A DNA stretch of 5,201 nucleotides. Origin: Spirochaetaceae bacterium (lineage in GTDB: Bacteria > Spirochaetota > Spirochaetia > Treponematales > Treponemataceae). The notes beneath the pieces are model-generated. The model was given only the letters and a program-made list of their open reading frames with translations. It was not told where the DNA came from and ran no database searches. This document shows positions 1 through 5,201 of this stretch, one piece after another. The stretch is taken from the NCBI GenBank assembly GCA_017382775.1, contig JAFNZQ010000252.1, forward strand, positions 1 to 5,201. The letters are read 5' to 3'. Each line of letters begins with the position of its first letter. Position 1 is the first letter of the stretch. The translations under genes and the position numbers were made by a program.

Positions 1-867
1 ATGTTGCGTTCGGCAGCAAAGAACTATAAGGATGTAACCGTAGTTTGCGATCCTGCGGACTATGCGCAGATTCTTGAGGAGATTAAGGCTGAGGGCAACA
101 CTAAAGTTGAGACTCGTTTGCAGTTGTCGGCAAAGGCATATACCCACACCGCAGAGTACGATATGTGCATCGCAACCTATATGCGTAAGCAGGCGGGCTT
201 GTCGGAGAAGTTGTTCTTGGAGTTCGACGAGCAGCAGTCGTTGCGCTATGGCGAGAACCCTCACCAGTCGGCTAAGTTCTATCGCGACAACTCTACCACT
301 CACTTCTCGTTGGCATACGCCGAGCAGTTGAATGGTAAGGAGCTTTCGTACAACAACATTCAGGACGCAAATGCAGCGTTGAATATCGTTCGCGAGTTCG
401 ATGAGCCATTCTGCGTAGCGTTGAAGCATATGAACCCTTGTGGTGCAGCAATCGGTGCTGATGCTTTGGAGGCTTGGACTCGTGCTTACGAGGCCGATAC
501 AAAGAGTATCTTCGGAGGTATCGTAGCTCTCAACCGCGAGGTTACTGCAGAGGTAGCTCTCGGTATGAAGCCAATCTTCTTGGAGATTGTTATGGCTCCA
601 TCGTTCACCGACGAGGCTCTCGAGATACTTTGCGCTAAGAAGAACTTGCGCGTGTTGAAGGTTGATATGACTCGCACAAACGACGTTCAGAATCAGTATA
701 TTAGCGTTAATGGCGGTTTGCTCGTTCAGCACCTCGACACCACTACCAAGGAGGTAGTTGCAGATATGTGCGTAACCGAGGCTAAGCCTTCGGAGGAGGT
801 TTTGACCGACCTTAACTTCGGCTGGCGCATTGTTAAGCACGTTAAGTCGAACGCTATTGCAGCATAA
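1..867 (+). CDS. purH: PurH (AICAR transformylase / IMP cyclohydrolase), internal fragment truncated at both ends
   Basis: PurH catalyses the last two steps of de novo IMP synthesis in the cytoplasm: formylation of AICAR with 10-formyl-THF, then ring closure to IMP. The 288 readable residues hold the end of the cyclohydrolase domain (MLRSAAKNYKDVTVV, residues 1-15) and most of the transformylase domain. Visible motifs are RYGENPHQ (82-89), ELSYNNIQDANAAL (114-127), LKHMNPCG with the catalytic Lys-His pair (K142, H143) and FGGIVALNREV (171-181). The family is usually about 500-530 residues. The ATG at base 1 is an internal Met, because MLR-AAKN lies well inside the cyclohydrolase domain, so roughly 120 N-terminal residues are off the window. 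At the right end the protein stops at VKHVKSNAIAA, in the middle of a conserved motif that normally continues for over 100 residues. The TAA at 865-867 therefore looks accidental, lying at or past the junction. Glu codons are all GAG and Lys nearly all AAG, unlike the genes to the right. Family certain; Bacteroidales-like origin inferred. Confidence 0.93.
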   Translation: MLRSAAKNYKDVTVVCDPADYAQILEEIKAEGNTKVETRLQLSAKAYTHTAEYDMCIATYMRKQAGLSEKLFLEFDEQQSLRYGENPHQSAKFYRDNSTTHFSLAYAEQLNGKELSYNNIQDANAALNIVREFDEPFCVALKHMNPCGAAIGADALEAWTRAYEADTKSIFGGIVALNREVTAEVALGMKPIFLEIVMAPSFTDEALEILCAKKNLRVLKVDMTRTNDVQNQYISVNGGLLVQHLDTTTKEVVADMCVTEAKPSEEVLTDLNFGWRIVKHVKSNAIAA

Positions 868-872
868 CCAAT
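858..872. other. Chimeric junction between the purH piece and the ABC-transporter piece
   Basis: PurH homology runs to about base 859 (HVKSNAIA). Reading frame 3 already looks like nucleoside ABC ATPase from about base 864: an I-T-N triplet directly precedes MSIRERSKAGMSHIPEDR. Two broken genes of unrelated families, both on the + strand, therefore meet within about 10 bases with no spacer, inverted repeat or target duplication. Codon use also changes here, from GAG-only Glu to mainly GAA. I infer an assembly chimera between two organisms; a real deletion or recombination is possible but less likely. The exact breakpoint cannot be fixed without the parent sequences. Confidence 0.8.
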
Positions 873-1442
873 ATGTCCATCCGTGAGCGCAGCAAGGCCG
901 GAATGAGTCACATTCCCGAAGACCGCCACAAACACGGCTTGGTCTTGGACTACATGTTGGAACAAAATATGGTTCTCCAACGTTATTGGGAACCCCAATT
1001 CCAAAAGGGCGGATTTATCAGAAAGGCCCAAGTTTCGGCCTACTCCACCGACCTCATCGAAAAGTTTGATGTTCGTTCCGGTCAAGGTCCGAAAACCATT
1101 ACTCGTGCCATGTCCGGCGGAAACCAGCAGAAGGCGATTATTGCCCGTGAAATGGACAAACCCCACGAATTATTGGTGGCGGTCCAGCCCACTCGCGGTC
1201 TTGACGTAGGTGCCATTGAGTACATACACAAACAGATTGTTGCCGAACGGGATGCAGGAACGGCAGTTCTCCTCATCTCCCTGGAACTGGACGAGGTAAT
1301 GAACCTCAGCGACAGAATCCTGGTGATGTACGAAGGCGAAATTGTGGGAGAACTCTTCCCCGAAAGTACCACCGTGGAAGAATTGGGTCTCTACATGGCC
1401 GGTGCAAAACGAATGCCTTACAGTCCATTCAAGGAGAATTAA
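873..1442 (+). CDS. Nucleoside-type ABC transporter ATPase, C-terminal fragment (5'-truncated)
   Basis: This is the C-terminal third of a double-domain ATPase that powers import by a BmpA/PnrA-linked nucleoside ABC transporter (NupO/YufO in Bacillus, PnrC in Treponema pallidum). It acts on the inner face of the cytoplasmic membrane. Full-length members have about 500 residues; 189 remain. The piece is the second nucleotide-binding domain without its Walker A. It shows HIPEDRHKHGLVLDY (13-27), the ABC signature MSGGNQQK (80-87), a Walker B region in which the usual acidic residues are replaced (LLVAVQPTRGLDVGA, about 100-114), and a switch region without the usual His (LISLELDEV, 134-142). The last two look typical of domain 2 in this family rather than damage. 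The ATG at 873 has no ribosome binding site and is probably an internal codon; homology seems to reach back to about 864. The stop TAA at 1440-1442 abuts the next start. Family confident; substrate (purine nucleosides) inferred. Confidence 0.9.
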   Translation: MSIRERSKAGMSHIPEDRHKHGLVLDYMLEQNMVLQRYWEPQFQKGGFIRKAQVSAYSTDLIEKFDVRSGQGPKTITRAMSGGNQQKAIIAREMDKPHELLVAVQPTRGLDVGAIEYIHKQIVAERDAGTAVLLISLELDEVMNLSDRILVMYEGEIVGELFPESTTVEELGLYMAGAKRMPYSPFKEN

Positions 1443-2570
1443 ATGAAAGAGTTTAACGTTAGAAAACTTATACAGAAAGACAGTTTCCAATCAATTGTGG
1501 CTGCGATTTTCTGTGCCGTAATCGGTGTGTTTTTGGGATTTATTATATTGTTGCTTATTAACGCTCCCCACGCACCCAAGGCCATAGAAACAATTTTGAA
1601 AAACTTTATGTATTTCAGAAAGGAAGTGCAGCAACTTTATTATTTGGGAAGTACTTTGGTAAAATCCGTTCCCTTAATTCTTTGCGGAATTTCCGTTCTT
1701 TTCGCCTACAAAGCCGGTTTGTTCAACATTGGTGTGGGCGGACAGTATTGTTTGGCCATCGGCGTGTCCCTTTGGGCTGCTCTCAGTTGGCATCTTCCCT
1801 GGTTCTTGTGCGTTCTTGTTGCAGCATTGGCAGCAATGGCATGGGGCGCATTGGCGGGGGCACTAAAAGCCTTTTTCAACATAAACGAAGTTATCGCTTG
1901 TATAATGTTGAACTGGATAGCCTTGTACCTTGTGAACATGCTCATGCAGAACGAAACGGTTATGAATTTGTCCATTTCCGAAAGCCATAAAATTCTTCCC
2001 AACTCCCCCGGATCGCTCATTCCTTCCTTGGGATTGGAAAAATTTTTCAGCAACAACGAATATGTAACCATCGCCATTCCCCTAACATTGGTGGTGGCTG
2101 TGGCGATTTTGGTTGTTCTCACTCGCACAACCTTCGGATACGAATTGCGTGCCACGGGAATTAACAAAAACGCGGCAAAATATGCCGGTATGCAGGACAA
2201 ACGAAACATCATCCTCACAATGGCAATTGCAGGTGCTTTGGCCGGTTTGGCAGCATCCTTCTATTACCTCACCGACATTGAACAATGGCGAACCAGTGCC
2301 GCCGTTCCGGCAATGGGATTTAACGGAATTGCAGTGGCCTTCTTGGGAGCCTTGCATCCCATTGGAGTTGTCTTCGCCGGATACTTCATCCAACATATAA
2401 CCCTGGGCGGAAGTTTTATCGATATGCGTTATTTCAATCCGCAAATTGCCGATATGATTTCCTCAATAATAATTTATGCGTGCGCCTTTGTTTTGTTCTT
2501 CAAAAATTTAATGAAAGCATCTTTCACAAAAACGGGAGTGCAAAGCAAAAAAGATTCAAAAGGAAGGTAG
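1443..2570 (+). CDS. Nucleoside ABC transporter permease 1 (NupP/PnrD type)
   Basis: A 375-residue integral membrane permease of the branched-chain amino acid/ribose superfamily (BPD_transp_2), in the nucleoside-importer branch. Together with permease 2 it would form the membrane channel. Hydrophobic segments lie at about 18-40, 69-87, 96-113, 117-140, 146-167, 205-227, 257-276, 292-316 and 333-354. Family motifs include AYKAGLFNIGVGGQY (88-102) and NEVIACIMLNWIALY (148-162). The cytoplasmic loop FGYELRATGINKNAAKYAGM (231-250) probably docks on the ATPase. Length is normal for the family. The start is supported by AAGGAG at 1431-1436, six bases before the ATG and inside the end of the ATPase gene. 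The ATG follows the ATPase stop with no gap, indicating one operon and probable translational coupling. The C-terminus is a short Lys/Ser-rich cytoplasmic tail. Nucleoside specificity is inferred from family and operon order. Confidence 0.93.
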   Translation: MKEFNVRKLIQKDSFQSIVAAIFCAVIGVFLGFIILLLINAPHAPKAIETILKNFMYFRKEVQQLYYLGSTLVKSVPLILCGISVLFAYKAGLFNIGVGGQYCLAIGVSLWAALSWHLPWFLCVLVAALAAMAWGALAGALKAFFNINEVIACIMLNWIALYLVNMLMQNETVMNLSISESHKILPNSPGSLIPSLGLEKFFSNNEYVTIAIPLTLVVAVAILVVLTRTTFGYELRATGINKNAAKYAGMQDKRNIILTMAIAGALAGLAASFYYLTDIEQWRTSAAVPAMGFNGIAVAFLGALHPIGVVFAGYFIQHITLGGSFIDMRYFNPQIADMISSIIIYACAFVLFFKNLMKASFTKTGVQSKKDSKGR

Positions 2571-2574
2571 TAAA

Positions 2575-3513
2575 ATGTTATTTTTGCAATACACATTGAT
2601 TTATGCCTCTGTTCTGATTATGGTCGCATTGGGCGGAATGTTTTCAGAACGAAGCGGAGTAGTAAACATCGGTCTCGAAGGAATAATGGTTGGCGGTGCC
2701 TTGGGAGGAGCCTTTGTTCTGTTCATTCTCCCCACCACGACACCTCCCATTGTGCTGATTTTGGTGACGGTTCTTGTGAGTGCTCTCACCGGGATGGTTA
2801 TGTCCCTTTTGTTGGCAGTGGCCGCAATAAATTTCAAAGCGGATCAAACCTTGGTGGGAACCGCAATGAATATGTTAGCCACAGCTTCGGCCACGGTGTT
2901 GGTAAAAGCCTACAACAATTCCATTTCCGGCGGAGATAACGTTTCGGCAATAATCGAATACATTGAAAATCGAAAGGTATTTCTCTTAAAAGTGGGTTCG
3001 TTGGAATTGAACGTTTATATGTTTTTCACCGTTATAGTCCTAATCGCTTCTGCAATCATACTTAGTCGAACACGATTCGGATTGCGACTTTGTTCCTGCG
3101 GTGAACATCCCCAAGCGGCGGACAGCGTGGGAATCAACGTTTACAAAATGCGTTATTCCGGCGTTTTAATCTCCGGCGGATTAGGCGGATTGGGCGGAAT
3201 CATCTACGTTTCTGCCGCAAATTCCCAGTGGAACTTCATTTACGGAGTTGCGGGAGCCGGATTTTTGGCCTTGGCGGTTATGATTTTCGGACAGTGGAAT
3301 CCCATTCGGATTGCATTGGCGGCAATTATTTTCGGATTTTTCCGAGCCATCGCCGACGCCTACATGGGATTTGACGTCCTTGTGCAATTAGGCTCCGGTG
3401 AGATGTACAAAATGTTGCCTTACATAATTTCTTTGGTGGTTTTGGCTTTTTCATCGAAAAAATCTCGAGCGCCCAAAGCAGAGGGAATTCCTTACGACAA
3501 GGGAACACGCTAA
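2575..3513 (+). CDS. Nucleoside ABC transporter permease 2 (NupQ/PnrE type)
   Basis: A 312-residue integral membrane permease, paired with permease 1 in the same importer; the normal length for this shorter partner. Characteristic motifs are FSERSGVVNIGLEGIMVGGA (23-42), NFKADQTLVGTAMNMLA (86-102) and the ATPase-facing loop FGLRLCSCGEHPQAADSVGI (168-187). Hydrophobic segments lie at about 5-22, 35-53, 57-82, 92-110, 146-164, 192-212, 222-238, 243-262 and 280-293. The ATG is preceded by AGGAAGG (2561-2567) at a seven-base spacing, and only four bases separate it from the previous stop, so it is in the same operon. A Gly-rich stretch GGLGGLGGI (201-209) in one membrane segment is encoded by three near-identical GGCGGA units and fits the small-residue packing seen in this family. 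It appears to be the last gene of the transporter operon, since a strong hairpin follows directly. Confidence 0.93.
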   Translation: MLFLQYTLIYASVLIMVALGGMFSERSGVVNIGLEGIMVGGALGGAFVLFILPTTTPPIVLILVTVLVSALTGMVMSLLLAVAAINFKADQTLVGTAMNMLATASATVLVKAYNNSISGGDNVSAIIEYIENRKVFLLKVGSLELNVYMFFTVIVLIASAIILSRTRFGLRLCSCGEHPQAADSVGINVYKMRYSGVLISGGLGGLGGIIYVSAANSQWNFIYGVAGAGFLALAVMIFGQWNPIRIALAAIIFGFFRAIADAYMGFDVLVQLGSGEMYKMLPYIISLVVLAFSSKKSRAPKAEGIPYDKGTR

Positions 3514-3514
3514 A

Positions 3515-3542
3515 ATATTGAGGGGAGAAATTCCCTCAATAT
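3515..3542 (+). terminator. Hairpin after the transporter operon, probable transcription terminator
   Basis: Two bases after the permease 2 stop, ATATTGAGGG (3515-3524) pairs perfectly with CCCTCAATAT (3533-3542). A G-U and an A-U pair (3525/3532 and 3526/3531) extend this to a 12-bp stem closed by a GAAA tetraloop (3527-3530), a very stable GNRA loop. No U-run follows directly; the next T-rich stretch is about 20 bases downstream (3562-3574). It is therefore either a non-canonical terminator or a 3'-end-stabilising stem. Structure clear; function inferred. Confidence 0.6.
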
Positions 3543-3605
3543 GAGGTTAAACCGCCTGTAAATTTTTGATTTTTGCATAAAGAAAAAGGCTTTCTCTCTA
3601 CTTGC

Positions 3606-3634
3606 TTGACAAATTTTTTATTTTTGTATACAAT
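3606..3634 (+). promoter_or_regulatory. Sigma-70-type promoter for the phosphoribosyltransferase gene
   Basis: A perfect -35 box TTGACA (3606-3611) is followed by a 17-base, T-rich spacer and a -10 box TACAAT (3629-3634). The overlapping TATACA at 3627-3632 is an alternative -10. Transcription would begin near 3641, giving a leader of only about 20 bases before the start codon. That leaves no room for a riboswitch or attenuator. The promoter suggests that the phosphoribosyltransferase and the gene after it are transcribed separately from the transporter operon. Confidence 0.75.
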
Positions 3635-3649
3635 AAAAACGTATTTTTC

Positions 3650-3655
3650 AAGGAG
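3650..3655 (+). promoter_or_regulatory. Ribosome binding site that fixes the phosphoribosyltransferase start
   Basis: AAGGAG lies six bases before the ATG at 3662. It decides the start against a longer reading from TTG at 3602, which would place the promoter inside the coding sequence. Confidence 0.85.
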
Positions 3656-3661
3656 AAATCT

Positions 3662-4267
3662 ATGGCGAAAGATTTTATAAATTGTGATATGGTCAGAAAT
3701 AACGGAATAAAACTTGCCGTTCAAATCTACGAAGCAGGTTTCATCCCCGACGTAATTTACGTTTCTTTGCGGGGCGGTGCCTATTTGGGAAATGTCCTCA
3801 GTGAGTGCTTCAAGATGTTGCGCAAAGACAGGAACGTAATGTACGCCGCCGTTCTGCCACGACTTTACAGCGGAATCAAGCAACGAAACAACCGCTTGGT
3901 AGTTGACGGTTGGACTTATCCCCCGGATCATTTGCGCCCTACGGATAAAATTCTTTTGGTGGACGACATTTTCGATTCCGGAATTACAATAAATTTCATA
4001 GTCGACGAATTTATGAACCGAGGAATCACTCGCGAAAACATCAAAGTTGCGGTGCACGATTACAAAAATTTTGCCGATCAAAAGGATTTATCCGTTCGTC
4101 CCGACTACTATTGCCGCAAATTTGACTTGAAAGACCGCACCGAAGACGTTTGGATTCACTGTTTAAGCCACGAACTTTTGGAATTAACCGATGATGAGTT
4201 GGATGAGTACTACTACAAAGATTATCCCGAATTAAAGGAATGGATGGATAAACTGCGAAATGCATAA
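3662..4267 (+). CDS. Purine-type phosphoribosyltransferase (hypoxanthine/xanthine/guanine PRTase-like)
   Basis: A 201-residue cytoplasmic type I phosphoribosyltransferase, predicted to join a purine base to PRPP, giving a nucleoside monophosphate and pyrophosphate. The PRPP-binding loop is clear: KILLVDDIFDSGIT (96-109), with the paired acidic residues D101-D102 and Ser in place of the more common Thr. An earlier VSLRGGAYLG (34-43) matches the pyrophosphate-binding Arg-Gly-Gly loop. The region RPDYYCRKFDLKDRTEDVWI (146-165) probably contributes to the base pocket. The C-terminus is very acidic and Tyr-rich (LTDDELDEYYYKDYPE, 175-190). The ATG at 3662 is chosen for its ribosome binding site and upstream promoter. 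Its place beside a nucleoside importer supports a salvage role. The exact base (hypoxanthine, xanthine or guanine) cannot be told from the sequence, and a regulatory PRTase-like role is a less likely alternative. The gene overlaps the next one by eight bases. Confidence 0.87.
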   Translation: MAKDFINCDMVRNNGIKLAVQIYEAGFIPDVIYVSLRGGAYLGNVLSECFKMLRKDRNVMYAAVLPRLYSGIKQRNNRLVVDGWTYPPDHLRPTDKILLVDDIFDSGITINFIVDEFMNRGITRENIKVAVHDYKNFADQKDLSVRPDYYCRKFDLKDRTEDVWIHCLSHELLELTDDELDEYYYKDYPELKEWMDKLRNA

Positions 4268-5201
4268 AACTAATTCGTGGCTGGGAATTTATTTTTTTCT
4301 CACAATTTTTGCCTTTCCGGTTTTTGGACAAGAGGGAAACTTGTATTCTGTAACCACGGAAAAGTACAAAGCCTTTGCCAATGCCCCGGAACCGCAAAAA
4401 GGAGAAGCCCTTTATGCCTATTGCGAAGCGGTTTCGGCCCAGTTATCACAAAATGATGTTGCCTACGGTGATTTGAACACGGCGGAGGCGATTTTTTTCA
4501 TATCCTACATTCACGGAACGCCGGAATATTTGGAATTCAAACAGGTTTCTCCCGGTTTGGCAGCAGAAACGGAGAGGGATGTGTCATCATTTTTGGCGGA
4601 TCATTCCCGACTGGTGGATTATTCCGCCATATATCCCATATATTTAATCCCCGAAGACAGAAGACGTCAGTTGGAGGTGGATTGGAATCTTCCCACCGGA
4701 TCTTTGGAGGGAATTCCCTTGCAGCCGGATTTTTCATTTTTGCCACCGGGAAAGCCCGAAAACGAAAAAAAACTTTTGTATCAAGCAACTGTTAAAACAA
4801 ACGAATTTTTTGAAAAATACGATCCGCGAAATATAAGGCAACTTTTGAACAATCCCCTAATTTTGTGGATGATTAAATGCACCGACATTGAAAGCGAATC
4901 CGAAGTCAGAACCTTGCAGGACTTGGAAGGATTTATCGGAGAAACGGACACGGAAAAATCCCCTTTGGTAATTCCCGCCGAGTTTAATCGCTTCATAGAC
5001 GTTCAGTTAAACATAAATGTGTTTGAACGCTTGGAGGATGATGCAACGGATTTTTTTACCATATTCACTCATATTAGGTGGTTGGAAAATCTTTCGAGAA
5101 AATACGGAATAAATTTAGCCTCATTGTTTGACGAAAAAACCGTATCCGAAATAAAGACTCTTTGTAACGATAACCTATTTTCAATTCAAACAAAGATGAT
5201 G
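4260..5201 (+). CDS. Predicted secreted protein of unknown function, 3'-truncated by the window end
   Basis: An open frame of 314 codons without a stop to the last base; I do not recognise the family. The N-terminus looks like a Sec signal peptide: a short basic start (MHKTNSW), a hydrophobic core (LGIYFFLTIFAFP, 8-20) and a likely signal peptidase I site after V-F-G23 before QEGN. There is no lipobox Cys, so it is probably periplasmic or exported rather than a lipoprotein. The mature part is soluble, rich in aromatic and acidic residues, with only three Cys (55, 207, 302) and a Pro-rich stretch near 144-166. The ATG at 4260 is the first Met after an in-frame stop at 4233-4235 and lies inside the end of the phosphoribosyltransferase gene (stop 4265-4267). 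No strong ribosome binding site precedes it, so translation is probably coupled. Codon style matches the genes to its left. The true length is unknown. Confidence 0.8.
   Translation, partial: MHKTNSWLGIYFFLTIFAFPVFGQEGNLYSVTTEKYKAFANAPEPQKGEALYAYCEAVSAQLSQNDVAYGDLNTAEAIFFISYIHGTPEYLEFKQVSPGLAAETERDVSSFLADHSRLVDYSAIYPIYLIPEDRRRQLEVDWNLPTGSLEGIPLQPDFSFLPPGKPENEKKLLYQATVKTNEFFEKYDPRNIRQLLNNPLILWMIKCTDIESESEVRTLQDLEGFIGETDTEKSPLVIPAEFNRFIDVQLNINVFERLEDDATDFFTIFTHIRWLENLSRKYGINLASLFDEKTVSEIKTLCNDNLFSIQTKMM

Noticed and set aside
726..1166. Minus-strand open frame of 146 codons that spans the junction
   Set aside because: It is antisense to both PurH and the ABC ATPase, whose plus-strand frames carry clear family motifs, and it crosses the chimeric break, so it cannot be a real gene.
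1155..1275. Apparent loss of Walker B acidic residues and switch His in the ATPase
   Set aside because: The second domain of this nucleoside/sugar ATPase family commonly carries such substitutions, so this is not evidence of a dead gene.
3175..3198. Short tandem GGCGGA units
   Set aside because: They encode the Gly-rich stretch GGLGGLGG of a membrane segment in permease 2; coding constraint explains them, not a repeat element.
3581..3595. AGAAA/TTTCT hairpin just before the promoter
   Set aside because: Only five A-T-rich pairs (one G-C) with a 5-base loop, too weak to call a terminator or operator.
3602..3661. Longer start (TTG at 3602) for the phosphoribosyltransferase
   Set aside because: It would put the -35 and -10 boxes inside the gene and lacks a ribosome binding site, whereas ATG 3662 has one at ideal spacing.
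3536..4081. Minus-strand open frame of 181 codons opposite the phosphoribosyltransferase
   Set aside because: The plus strand has a promoter, ribosome binding site and PRPP loop; the antisense product has no recognisable motif.

Overview
The window looks like a join of two unrelated pieces of DNA, most easily explained as a chimeric metagenomic assembly. Bases 1 to about 860 are the middle of purH (bifunctional purine biosynthesis enzyme), with neither end of the gene present. Its codon use is distinctive: Glu is GAG throughout as far as I read, and Lys is almost always AAG. The style is Bacteroidales-like, although that taxonomic call is an inference. The purH homology stops abruptly in the middle of a conserved motif. 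Within about 10 bases the sequence becomes the C-terminal part of an ABC-transporter ATPase, with mostly GAA for Glu and frequent CCC, GGA and TTC codons. From there to the end the style is uniform and resembles a spirochaete, probably a gut-type Treponema. That is an inference from gene content and protein style, not from a marker gene.

Right-hand piece, region by region: (1) 5'-truncated ATPase of a BmpA/PnrA-type (purine) nucleoside ABC importer, about 864-1442. (2) First permease, 1443-2570, starting directly after the ATPase stop. (3) Second permease, 2575-3513, 4 bases further on. These three form one operon that corresponds to nupOPQ of Bacillus and pnrCDE of Treponema pallidum. The substrate-binding lipoprotein would be expected upstream, beyond the junction. 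(4) A 148-base intergenic region with a strong hairpin just after the second permease (12 bp with a GAAA tetraloop) and then a near-consensus sigma-70 promoter (TTGACA, 17 bases, TACAAT). (5) A purine-type phosphoribosyltransferase, 3662-4267. (6) A secreted protein of unknown function that overlaps the phosphoribosyltransferase stop by 8 bases and runs off the right end.

As a unit, the right-hand piece suggests nucleoside or nucleobase import followed by salvage: the transporter brings purine nucleosides in, and the phosphoribosyltransferase converts a purine base to its nucleotide with PRPP. The secreted protein is probably co-transcribed with the phosphoribosyltransferase, but its role is unknown. 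All genes are on the + strand. I saw no tRNA, rRNA, CRISPR array, insertion sequence or riboswitch. I found no convincing evidence of a new defence or mobile system; the most important observation is the purH/ABC junction.
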